From Dyadobacter diqingensis (lineage in GTDB: Bacteria > Bacteroidota > Bacteroidia > Cytophagales > Spirosomataceae), in contig NZ_JAMXKF010000004.1 of the NCBI RefSeq assembly GCF_024220585.1, positions 186,001-250,000 on the forward strand: a stretch of 64,000 nucleotides of DNA. The letters run 5' to 3'. Shown here one piece after another: positions 37,901-45,569 of this stretch. Below the pieces are notes generated by a model, which worked only from the letters and a program-made list of their open reading frames with translations, did not search any database and was not told where the DNA came from. A program made the translations under genes and the position numbers. Each line of letters begins with the position of its first letter. Position 1 is the stretch's first letter.

Positions 37901-38443
37901 GGCAAGCGTGTAGTTTCCATCGGCATCCGTGGTGGTGCCGGTTTGGGTTCCTTTAAGAATAATGTTGACGCCGGGCAAACCGACGCCCTTTTCATCTTTG
38001 ACTTTCCCTTTGACATCAATTTTAGAGACCTGTTTCAGGTTTGGCAGGAGAATCAGCTGCAATGCTCCCGTATTCTGATCGGTCCTGACGTTAAGGATTA
38101 TCGTTTTTTTATTGACCTCGTACGTAATGTTCAACGGGGTCAGGAATTCCTGCAATACCTGTTCCAGTCGCTGATCCTTTACGTTGATGGCCGCTCTCCG
38201 TTTTGCCTGAATAACCTGAGAGCTATACATGAATTTCACGTTTGTGATTTCCGTGATTTTCGAAAGCATATCCTTGATTTGGGCATTTTCCATTTTGATG
38301 GTTATTCGTTTTTCAAGAATGTCCTGCGCATTTGAAGTGTGGGCCGAAACGATGCCGGCAAGGCAGATAATCAGGAAAAAAGGGATCAACGTCGCTTTCA
38401 TAAAAAGCCATAGTAAGCGTTGGATGACTAAGTTAACTTTCAT
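34976..38443 (-). CDS. SusC-type TonB-dependent transporter with STN signalling domain
   Basis: The protein is 1155 residues from the start at 38443. A longer in-frame start at 38515 adds 24 residues without signal character, whereas MKVNLVIQRLLWLFMKATL leads into a good signal peptide. After cleavage (near SNAQD) comes an STN domain (about residues 45-115: IKMENAQIKDMLSKITEITN), then a carboxypeptidase-regulatory-like domain (VKGKVKDEKGVGLPGVNIIL), the plug with GSEPTLQIRN and a large beta barrel. STN domains pass the substrate signal to a FecR anti-sigma protein, and fecR and an ECF sigma gene lie just upstream. This is a trans-envelope-regulated uptake system. Confidence 0.95.
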   Translation of the reverse strand: MKVNLVIQRLLWLFMKATLIPFFLIICLAGIVSAHTSNAQDILEKRITIKMENAQIKDMLSKITEITNVKFMYSSQVIQAKRRAAINVKDQRLEQVLQEFLTPLNITYEVNKKTIILNVRTDQNTGALQLILLPNLKQVSKIDVKGKVKDEKGVGLPGVNIILKGTQTGTTTDADGNYTLAISQNTGTLVYSFLGYKTQESEIGNRTVIDVNLAFDDKSLDEIVVVGFGLANKKATISGAISTVNAEELSHSSATTASGALVGKAPGINFRQTSGKPGSEPTLQIRNYGTPLIIIDGVQKDYSSFSQLDFNDIENVSVLKDASASIYGMQAANGVVVVTTKRGKRNQKPMVTFQGYYGVQKPTGYNKPADAATYLKAIIQDETYNNVSDAARTVTKEEYNKWVNQSDESHKSFDWYNYVWQTTPQAYGNVNISGGSENMDYYVSVGNVTQKSMLRNFNGFNRTNFQSAINANISKKFKVGLNIMGRIEHTDQPGLPGDDYDFALNAAFRNLPTKRPFANNNPDYPAISSIDPQYSYGWIGKERSGEYVAENRVIQLNGSAEYDIVKGLKARALVSYWFKNTKTDLQEKAPVLYAYNGTTDKYSVAYQGSARYMERNMQNSEEITSNFQLDYNNNFAKHNLHLVGGVETKSGNYPRLYVLGNPEADGIKGLNIKSVTTLTDDISFDQKRLGVIGRFNYDYDNKYIVELSGRYDGSYFYKAGKRFGFFPSGSVAYRVSQENFWQQNTFLNSTVSDLKLRGSYGVLGKELGTALSYITGYNFNQGSAILDGKDVVSSRVTGLATDNITWGRVYVLDFGIDASFLSNRLSAGFDWFNRHQTGELASRYDVLLPNEVGFTLPSENLNGDHTRGIEFSLNWKDNIKDFTYSFGGNFTFSRWITAERYKPHWANAYSEYRDLGNTTGRFRDGTFQLVANGQFQSWEQIANYPVDQDHYGNTTIRPGDYMYEDVNHDGFITDLDMKNVTYRVNNGTPWINFGFNFAAAWKGVDFRADFVGASGYTYEQQSYMRYFDGNANISQYLADNSTWYNNIWDKNSGFQIGKYPLLTKGVNNWMNTHWPNSKWQTNVTYAKLRNLEVGYTFLASQLSRLKISNFRVHLSAQNLLTFSNMPGGLDPEITSNSGMSYPNPKLINVGFSVKF

Positions 38444-38641
38444 ACATTTGAATTGTTTTGTATCAAGTGGTCGAAAACGTTTGGACAAAATGATTCCACA
38501 CAGGTTTTGTGTCATAAAACCTTACTGTAAAAAGTATGTGGTGGAAGTTTAAAGACCGGCAGTGCCGCAAACACTGTTGGTCTTATACTTGGCAGAAGTA
38601 TTATGTGATCATAGAGCGTTGTTTAGGTTGATAATGGGGAC

Positions 38642-39751
38642 TCAGTTTTTGCAATTTGTAACCGTTACCAGGATCCTGCCATCGACGACCACATAATGCG
38701 CCTTCATTGTTTTGCAGATCATATCCAGTTTTTGAAACAGCGGCTCATCACCAAGCGAAGCGGTCAGAGAGCAATCCTTAACCTGATTTTCATCAAAGAT
38801 GATTGGAATGCCGTAGGCTTTTTCCAGACGGTTAAATATGTTTTTGAGTGGCGCGTCCGTAAATTCAAAATCTCTTGGCGTAGCGGATCTGTCGATCATG
38901 ACAGGATTTGAAGTAAGAGTTTTTTCAAATTGCAGATCTCCTTTTTTATAATCTACTTTTTGATTTGCAGTGAGCATTACTTCTTTTAATGTCGACTGAG
39001 GCATTTCAGTGTTTAGGTCTTGTTTGGATGAAACGGAAACTTTGCCGGTCTTCACCGACACGGAAATATTCTCTTCGGAGTCAAATGATCTGATGCTGAA
39101 ACTTGTTCCCAGCACCTTTACTGCCAGTGCGTTGAAGTGCACAATAAAAGGTTGTTTCGGATTTTTTGTTACCTCAAAAAATGCCTCTCCCTCTAAGCTT
39201 ACGATCCTGTTTTTACTGTCAAAAACCGTAGGGAAACTGACGGAGCTGTTCGGTTCGAGCGTAATGCTGCTGCTGTCGCTCAAATAAAACGAGATGGGTT
39301 TATCCGTGTGGTTTTCCTTTTTGACTATACCTTCCTGACTGTCAGAAAGCAAAGTTTCGATGTTGTTAGAAAATTTATTTTGCTGCACGATCGAGTAAAT
39401 CCAACCTGCTCCCAAGAGGATAATAACACTGGCGGCGAGATAATAGGAGTAAGTGAAAAACCTGGATTTTAATTGTATACCTCTGCTCTCAGAAGATCGT
39501 GAAGCTTTTTTGTGCTTGTCTAAAATTCTTTCGCTAAGGTGATTGATATATTCGTCGCTGACCTGTGGAGCGTCTTCCGCGATATTATTCAGGAAGTCTG
39601 TTGCTATACGCATTTCTCTTTCCAGAAGAGGATACTGCCGACGAAGATCATCCCAAAAGAATCCAGGCTTTGATTTTTCTATCAGTACCCAGTCCCTGAA
39701 TGACTTATCGTTGATAAAATCAGAGGACTTGAAATTTTCATACTTATTCAT
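38642..39751 (-). CDS. FecR family anti-sigma regulator
   Basis: The 369-residue protein has a cytoplasmic N-terminal region (about 1-95), one membrane span (YYLAASVIILLGAGWIYSI, about 105-125), a FecR domain (SSSITLEPNSSVSFP, VSLEGEAFFEVTKNPKQPFIVH) and a C-terminal DUF4974-like domain (FTDAPLKNIFNRLEKAYGIPI). It should hold the neighbouring ECF sigma factor inactive until the STN domain of the SusC transporter signals substrate. It lies between the two partner genes on the same strand. Confidence 0.92.
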   Translation of the reverse strand: MNKYENFKSSDFINDKSFRDWVLIEKSKPGFFWDDLRRQYPLLEREMRIATDFLNNIAEDAPQVSDEYINHLSERILDKHKKASRSSESRGIQLKSRFFTYSYYLAASVIILLGAGWIYSIVQQNKFSNNIETLLSDSQEGIVKKENHTDKPISFYLSDSSSITLEPNSSVSFPTVFDSKNRIVSLEGEAFFEVTKNPKQPFIVHFNALAVKVLGTSFSIRSFDSEENISVSVKTGKVSVSSKQDLNTEMPQSTLKEVMLTANQKVDYKKGDLQFEKTLTSNPVMIDRSATPRDFEFTDAPLKNIFNRLEKAYGIPIIFDENQVKDCSLTASLGDEPLFQKLDMICKTMKAHYVVVDGRILVTVTNCKN

Positions 39752-39869
39752 GAAATCGAATTATAGTTCCACATTGAAACGATTAGAAAAATACGTGTTG
39801 TTTATACTCGATTTTTTATATTATTTATGAAAATATTTTCACCTTACTGGGTAAGTTTCTTGTAATGAG

Positions 39870-40463
39870 TCAATTGAAGAAGAGTAGAATCAGTATATGA
39901 ACCCAGTTTTCACGAAGTATAGCGAGGCTTTTCAAGAGTAAATTCGATACCGACTGTTTGTTGATCTCCATGATCTCGGCAATTTCATCGTTACTCCGGT
40001 TCTCATAGTAACGTAAAAACAGTGCCTCCTTCTGTCGTTTCGTTAACGAAAGAAAATGCCTGTTCAGCTTGATAGAAATTTCCTCAGATTCGTCTGTGGC
40101 AACAAGAACTTCCTCAATGTTTTCCAAATCGGTAAAAATATCCTCATTGTCATGAATTGAAAATGCGTTTGTATTTTGCTTAATGGCGTGGATGAGGTTA
40201 TTTCGAAGGCATTTGAAGAGATAATTTTTCAGACACGCAGGATTACTCAGGAGTTCTCTTTTTTCCAGAAAACCCAGAAACAAATCCTGAATTACGTCCT
40301 CGACAAGCAAGCGATCGTTCGTGAACTTACTGCCATAATGAAGAAGAGGACGAAAATAACGCAATAACAATACGTTCATGGAACGGTCATCACCTTCCTT
40401 GAACATCGCCCAGACGAGGCTGTCTGTTAAATTCTCATCATGATCAAGTAGCATTTTTTCCAT
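39870..40463 (-). CDS. ECF RNA polymerase sigma factor
   Basis: The protein is about 197 residues from the start at 40463 (MEKMLLDHDENL). An in-frame start at 40529 would add 22 residues. Sigma region 2 is at LLLRYFRPLLHYGSKFTNDRLLVEDVIQDLFLGF and region 4 at LTKRQKEALFLRYYENRSNDEIAEIM with a helix-turn-helix. A short hydrophobic tail (VHILILLFF) ends the protein. It probably directs transcription of the SusC/SusD/DUF3823 genes and is controlled by the FecR protein encoded 118 bp downstream. Similar HTH regions occur in Bacteroidota sigma factors tied to SusCD loci. Confidence 0.9.
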   Translation of the reverse strand: MEKMLLDHDENLTDSLVWAMFKEGDDRSMNVLLLRYFRPLLHYGSKFTNDRLLVEDVIQDLFLGFLEKRELLSNPACLKNYLFKCLRNNLIHAIKQNTNAFSIHDNEDIFTDLENIEEVLVATDESEEISIKLNRHFLSLTKRQKEALFLRYYENRSNDEIAEIMEINKQSVSNLLLKSLAILRENWVHILILLFFN

Positions 40464-41077
40464 GCCGTCTGAAATTTGCGTCAAAAGGATATAATATTTC
40501 TCTTTGAAAAGAGTACTGCAATGTTGCAAATATCAGTATTAATTCAATAATAAATGTTAATTATACAATTATTAATTTGAGGGTGAGAATACGTGGATAA
40601 TAATGGATGCGGACGCCTCCATGACGCGTTTTGAGCATTTATAGGGACGATACCAGATATTTTCTCATTGATTATCCCATGTCGGGAATTAAAACGCAGA
40701 TCTTAGCAGGACTTTAAATGTGTACGTTTTGTGTACCCATCACTCATAGTGGCATTATTTGATAATCATCTGACTATCCCTGTAAACAATTCAGGTGATT
40801 GTCGTTTTTTCTTAATTCAATATCGAACTAGTATGGCACAGTTATTTTAATATTGACATAGAACTACTTTGATGAGCGTTAGTTAATGTCGCCGTTCTCG
40901 AGACAAAACTTTAACTAGATCTTCATATATCCGTAACGGTTTATTTAACCCGCCGTGCAGCTGATTTTTGACTTTATTGGTATCGTCACAATTAAAAATT
41001 ACCCTTTCTAAAAGTTCTTACCACGGTCGCAGAATTTCTGCTGACGGACTCTTCATAATTGATCTTGCAAAAACGTA
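40464..41077. other. Intergenic region between divergent regulator genes
   Basis: This AT-rich stretch of about 600 bp lies between the ECF sigma gene (-) and the AraC-type gene (+). It must contain their promoters, but I see no convincing paired -33/-7 elements, no long inverted repeat and no supported gene. Confidence 0.4.
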
Positions 41078-41638
41078 ATGAAATTATACATCAAATGCAT
41101 GGTAGGTATTCACTGCAAAATGCTGGTGCGTGAGATACTGGAAAAAATCGGGCTTCATTCGGGAGCTATCGAACTTGGCGAAGTTGAGATCCTTGAAAAT
41201 CTGACAACAGAGCAGCGGCATCTGTTAAAGCTTATGCTGGTAAAATCAGGATTTGATTTAATAGAGGATAAGAAGGTCATTTTGGTAGAAAAAATTAAGC
41301 ATGTAATCGTACATATGGTACATTTTGCAGGCGATCTGCCGAATACAAAAAACTCAAATTATTTGAGCGAAAATCTAAATAAAGACTACCGTTATCTGGC
41401 CAAAATATTCTCGGAAGCGACGGGGACAACGATAGAGCGGTACATCATTGCTCAAAAAATAGAGCGGGTGAAGGAATTCTTGTTATACAACGAGATGAAC
41501 CTCACACAAATATCCTATGTGTTAAACTATTGCAGCGTAGCACACTTATCGAATCAATTTAAGAAACTGACGGGTGTTTCTCCTTCCGGTTACAAACAGC
41601 TCGGGCACAATAATCGGATACCTCTTGAAAACTTGTAA
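41078..41638 (+). CDS. AraC-type regulator with HMA-like N-terminal domain
   Basis: The 186-residue protein has a C-terminal AraC helix-turn-helix pair (residues about 95-178: YRYLAKIFSEATGTTIERYIIAQ and LTQISYVLNYCSVAHLSNQFKKLTG). The N-terminal about 70 residues look like the ferredoxin-fold, heavy-metal-associated-like module common in a Bacteroidota family of small AraC proteins (KCMVGIHCKMLVREILEKIGL, then ELGEVEI). In that family I recall a CxxC-type metal site; here the first Cys position appears to be Gly (MVGIHC), although Cys7 is nearby. It may still sense a metal or may have lost that. No clear target operon adjoins it. Confidence 0.82.
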   Translation: MKLYIKCMVGIHCKMLVREILEKIGLHSGAIELGEVEILENLTTEQRHLLKLMLVKSGFDLIEDKKVILVEKIKHVIVHMVHFAGDLPNTKNSNYLSENLNKDYRYLAKIFSEATGTTIERYIIAQKIERVKEFLLYNEMNLTQISYVLNYCSVAHLSNQFKKLTGVSPSGYKQLGHNNRIPLENL

Positions 41639-41737
41639 AATTGTGTAACTAATAAGCACAATTACGCAATCATTACGGATAACATTTCAATCACCTTTGA
41701 TGAGGTAGAAACTAATCTACCTGTTATCCTAATTTAT

Positions 41738-42970
41738 ATGACACGTTTATTACTATTAGTTCTGTCGGCTGTCACGGTAATTTCTTTACCCAACGTATGT
41801 GACGCCCAGGTCGCGCCTGATTTAGGTACTGCTTCCAGCTATGCTTTATTTACCAACAGCGGGGCATTTACAAGCGACGGAGCCACCGTTGTCACAGGTG
41901 ATATTGGTACCAACGCAGGAGCATTTTCCGGTTTTCCAGTAGGCGTAGTCATTGGAGAAACCCACGTAGCTGACCTTGTTTCTGCGCAGGTAGCCCTGGA
42001 TGTAACGGCTGCTTATGATGAATTGACGCCCCAGAGCTGTGATGTGGTGTTAGGAACAACCTTAGGGAATGGACAAGTCCTTACCCCGAACGTTTATTGT
42101 CTTGGGGGCGCTTCAACGCTCAACGGAAACCTGATTTTAAATGGAGGAGGTGTAGCCGGCGGAATATTCATTATAAAAATCAATGGCGCGTTGAGTGCAA
42201 ATGCATTTTCAAGCGTTACTTTAACCAATATGGCTTCGCTGGATAATGTCTACTGGCAGATAAACGGCAGACTGGATCTGGCAGCCAGCGCTGTGTTCAG
42301 GGGCACAGTCCTTGCCGCCGGGGCCATTGAGCTGATGACTTCTTCTTCACTGATAGGCAGAGGTTTGACGACGGCCGGGGCGATTTCGCTGCACACCAAT
42401 ATTGTAACAAATCCACAGGCTCCGTTACCCGTTACCTTAACCAGCTTTTCGGTGAAAAAGGGTGAGGGACAAACGGCGTTGCTTGCCTGGACCACTACAG
42501 CAGAGACCAATAGTGATCATTTCGAAATTCAGAAGAGTATGACGGGGAAGGTGTGGAAAAAACTGGGATCTGTAACAGCAAACGGGGAAAGCAGTACAAT
42601 GATGACCTACACATTTACAGATGAAATTCCTGAAAACGGAAACAATTTGTATCGGCTTAAAATGATCGATAAAGATGAGAGTTTTGCGTATAGCCGAATC
42701 CGTAGCATAGCTTTTTCAATTGCGGTGAAAATGGTGATATATCCTAATCCGACTACTGATTTACTGACGTTGGACGTGGATGACATGAGCCAGATAAGAC
42801 AGATACAGTTAAATGATGTGACAGGAAAAATTCTGTACAATAAAGCTAAAACCGGCGTTCAAAATTTGTCGGCTCATTTGGATGTGAAGAACCTTTCGGC
42901 TGGTATCTATCTGGTGAGAATTACGAGTGAAACAGGAACCGTATCCTCACTGAAAATTTTAAAACAGTAA
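41738..42970 (+). CDS. Ice-binding-like (DUF3494) protein with T9SS sorting domain
   Basis: The 410-residue protein has a signal peptide (ending CDAQ near residue 24), then a DUF3494 ice-binding-protein domain at about residues 28-230: LGTASSYALFTNSGAFT, GDIGTNAGAFSGFP, a beta-solenoid with IFIIKINGALSANAFSSVTL and a final RGTVLAAGAIELMTSSSLIGRGLTTAG. Residues 235-320 are an Ig-like linker (LPVTLTSFSVKKGEGQTALL) and 330-410 a T9SS type A sorting domain (VIYPNPTTDLLTLDV). Known relatives bind ice and stop recrystallisation, or act as adhesins. Here surface attachment or secretion by T9SS is expected. Cold adaptation of the host is an inference. Confidence 0.9.
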   Translation: MTRLLLLVLSAVTVISLPNVCDAQVAPDLGTASSYALFTNSGAFTSDGATVVTGDIGTNAGAFSGFPVGVVIGETHVADLVSAQVALDVTAAYDELTPQSCDVVLGTTLGNGQVLTPNVYCLGGASTLNGNLILNGGGVAGGIFIIKINGALSANAFSSVTLTNMASLDNVYWQINGRLDLAASAVFRGTVLAAGAIELMTSSSLIGRGLTTAGAISLHTNIVTNPQAPLPVTLTSFSVKKGEGQTALLAWTTTAETNSDHFEIQKSMTGKVWKKLGSVTANGESSTMMTYTFTDEIPENGNNLYRLKMIDKDESFAYSRIRSIAFSIAVKMVIYPNPTTDLLTLDVDDMSQIRQIQLNDVTGKILYNKAKTGVQNLSAHLDVKNLSAGIYLVRITSETGTVSSLKILKQ

Positions 42971-43211
42971 TTGAAATTAAATTCCATATGTCAGTTTACA
43001 CTATACACACCTGATTTGGATCAATAATGTTTTTGAATTTTGATAGTGCTGATATTTTTAAGCTTGGAAGAGCATTGCAGACAGCGGAGGAGTTAATATT
43101 TCCAGCGCCAGTGATTAATTATGAACGCTTTGGAACTCAATAAAAATAGCTGACAATCATATAACTTATTCAATCATTCGTTGTAATTTTAAGTGATATT
43201 TATGACTCTTG

Positions 43212-43787
43212 ATGAGAACTATTGCGGCTATTTTCCTGATTATACTGCTGCTCTGCAACATGATGGGGTTGCCCGTAGCAGTGTTGTGCCTGGATCACGA
43301 ATATGCGATTGCAACGCCGAAGTCAACAGGAAGTAAAATACGGATTATAAAGACATATCAGCCTTCGCTTTCTGGCTCAGTCAGGGTGGAGGCTAATGGT
43401 TATGAAGGCTTATATCGTATCCAAGATCAGTTGTACAATGTGGTCAGCTGCGTACATCAAAATGATACTCTTTTTGTAACACTGCAAAATAATGAAGCGG
43501 CCTGGCAGCGTTTCTCGGAATTGGCCGAGATGATGCAGGAAGTGAGTTCCGGAAAGACCGCCTCACATCCGTTTAGTAAAGCTATTAAAATGCTTGATGA
43601 TCTTGCCAAGGTATTTTTACAAGTATCTGCACCCGAAATTGATTTTAAAAACGAAAGTGAAAATCATCACATCAGCGCTCCCTTTCCCGATTTAGCGTAC
43701 ACTTTTCTTTCTCATGTTTTACCTCTGCTTTGCCCGCCTCCCGAAACGCCCCGTTGTAACCCGCACGTTGCTGAGCAGTTAAGCTGA
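43212..43787 (+). CDS. Exported protein of unknown function
   Basis: The protein is 191 residues from the ATG at 43212; the codon just before it is TTG and is an unlikely alternative. A hydrophobic N-terminal segment (IAAIFLIILLLCNMMGLPVAVL) suggests export or membrane anchoring. The rest is not recognised: a basic region with YQPSLSGSVRVEANGYEGLYRIQ, a beta-rich middle and a Pro/Cys-rich end (LLCPPPETPRCNPH). Its position before a MetE-like gene (143 bp) does not define a role. Confidence 0.6.
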   Translation: MRTIAAIFLIILLLCNMMGLPVAVLCLDHEYAIATPKSTGSKIRIIKTYQPSLSGSVRVEANGYEGLYRIQDQLYNVVSCVHQNDTLFVTLQNNEAAWQRFSELAEMMQEVSSGKTASHPFSKAIKMLDDLAKVFLQVSAPEIDFKNESENHHISAPFPDLAYTFLSHVLPLLCPPPETPRCNPHVAEQLS

Positions 43788-43930
43788 TCCGGATTTTATG
43801 TACACGCATTTTCAGGTTTGAAAATGGTGGATAATTCCTGCACCGGTTTGCGGGCTGACAATTTATGTTACCCTTCACTTCGACGGATTGACTTGTGGAC
43901 CGTTTTTTATTTTTTAAGCAAAGCAAAAAC

Positions 43931-44995
43931 ATGACTAAGATAGCAACAGAACCCATTGGAAGTATTCCGAGACCTGCGTATTTACAGCAAGCTATGCAGG
44001 CTTTTCAAAAGAGTGAAATTCAGCAGGAAGAACTCTCAAAGTTATTCGCCAAGGCAACGAGCGAGACCATCCGTCAATTGGAAGCGACAGGTTCACCTGT
44101 GATTTCGGACGGGGAACAGTCCAAGCCGAGTTTTGCCACTTATGCCATTCACGGATCGCCAGCTCTTGCGCCCGGTGGGGTGGTCATTCCATTTGCTGAC
44201 GGCCACACCAGGCAGTTGCCTAAACTGATTTCCGGTCCATTCCGATATCAGCATTTTGCAGCTGATTATTTAAATGAGGCGCGGAAATATACCTCCCTGC
44301 CGGTTAAACAGGCGGTGATATCGGCATCTGCGATGAGTTTGCTCTATCCCGCCGAAGGTATTGAAGGATATTCACAAAGTCAGTTTATCAGCGATTTGCT
44401 GGATCAGGCGGAGACGGATATACGAAAATGTCTGGATGCCGGTGCTTATAACGTACAGATTGACTTTACAGAAGCTCGGTTGTCGTTGAAACTTGATCCC
44501 AGCAAAGGCTTGTTGAGTCAGTTTATTGACCTGAACAATCAGGTGCTCGACCGCTTTACGGATGCACAGCGGAGCAGGATAGGCATTCATACCTGTCCCG
44601 GCGGCGACCACGATTCCACACATAGTGCAGACGTTCCCTACACCGAATTATTACCACTCTTTTTTAAACTTCGCGCGGGTAATTTTTATCTGGAATATGC
44701 CGGTGAAAAGGATAAAAAATCTGTTTTGGAATGCATACGTGAAAACATTGGTGGCAGTCAGAAAATATTTCTGGGCGTCATCGATGTGCTTAATCCGGTC
44801 ATTGAAACGCCCGGGCAAGTCAGTGACTTATTGCTGGAAGCGTATGAATACATCCCGATCGCACAGTTGGGCTCCACGGATGATTGTGGTTTCTCTCCAT
44901 TTGCTGACGATATCTCCACTGCGCGTGAAATTGCTTTTGAAAAAATAAGAGCCAGAGTAGAAGGAACGAAACTGGCTGAAAAGAAGATAAGGTAA
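43931..44995 (+). CDS. MetE-like cobalamin-independent methyltransferase
   Basis: The protein is 354 residues from the ATG at 43931 (MTKIATEPIGSIPRP, the family opening). An upstream in-frame ATG at 43895 adds 12 residues. It corresponds to the C-terminal catalytic barrel of methionine synthase MetE (about 750 residues in full) and so belongs to the short archaeal/bacterial MetE-like group. Likely zinc ligands are His220 and Cys222 (GIHTCPGGDHD), a Glu in YLEYAGE and Cys319 (DDCGFSPF). It probably transfers a methyl group to a thiol; the methyl donor and acceptor are not known. A terminator follows. Confidence 0.87.
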   Translation: MTKIATEPIGSIPRPAYLQQAMQAFQKSEIQQEELSKLFAKATSETIRQLEATGSPVISDGEQSKPSFATYAIHGSPALAPGGVVIPFADGHTRQLPKLISGPFRYQHFAADYLNEARKYTSLPVKQAVISASAMSLLYPAEGIEGYSQSQFISDLLDQAETDIRKCLDAGAYNVQIDFTEARLSLKLDPSKGLLSQFIDLNNQVLDRFTDAQRSRIGIHTCPGGDHDSTHSADVPYTELLPLFFKLRAGNFYLEYAGEKDKKSVLECIRENIGGSQKIFLGVIDVLNPVIETPGQVSDLLLEAYEYIPIAQLGSTDDCGFSPFADDISTAREIAFEKIRARVEGTKLAEKKIR

Positions 44996-45569
44996 ATATT
45001 CAATACTGGTTAAAAACGAATCTGAAAGTCCTGACTCGCAGCAAAAATCCGCTGTAAGTCAGGACTTTTTGTTTTAATGTCATTTTAATTTGCGAAGTAA
45101 AGCCGGCATCTTTTATCTAGGCTTCATGAATGGAAATATGGGTTCAAACAGTATTTGATCTTTCCGGAGTATAATATTACATCTGTTTAATTATAAAATT
45201 AATCCTATTTACTGGCGGTCACACTGGCTGATGAAGGATTAAAAAGAAATTAAAAAACGACTAAAATGTCCAAGAAATAAATGGATGAAGTCTATTTTGG
45301 CGACGTTCCCGACATCGTTTGCGTAAAAAAATATCGTTAAAACCTTTGGCATCTCTTGCCAATATCTAACCTTCCTTCTGTCAAACGAAGTGATAATAAA
45401 AATGACAATCAATTATTTCTTCGATTATTCACATTCTGATTCGGCCATATTTCAACCTGTAATTTTCTGGTAAAACCTGATTTATTCTCCTGAAAATTAC
45501 ATGAAAAGCACCTGTTTTTGAATATGAATTTTGCATTAATAAATAGAATAATATAAACTGTTATGATGT
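44996..45569. other. Intergenic region with terminator before the pectin-type SusCD locus
   Basis: This 574-bp gap holds the terminator of the methyltransferase (listed separately) and about 500 bp of AT-rich sequence upstream of the SusC gene. I see no supported gene and no clear paired promoter. A regulator site for the SusCD/GH28 operon may lie here. Confidence 0.4.
45025..45075 (+). terminator. Terminator after the MetE-like gene
   Basis: Arms AAAGTCCTGACT (45025-45036) and AGTCAGGACTTT (45057-45068) form a perfect 12-bp stem with a 20-nt loop followed by a T-run. Confidence 0.8.

Noticed and set aside
43788-43930. Riboswitch (SAM or cobalamin type) before the MetE-like gene
   Set aside because: I could not find the conserved helices or core sequences of either class in the 143-bp leader.
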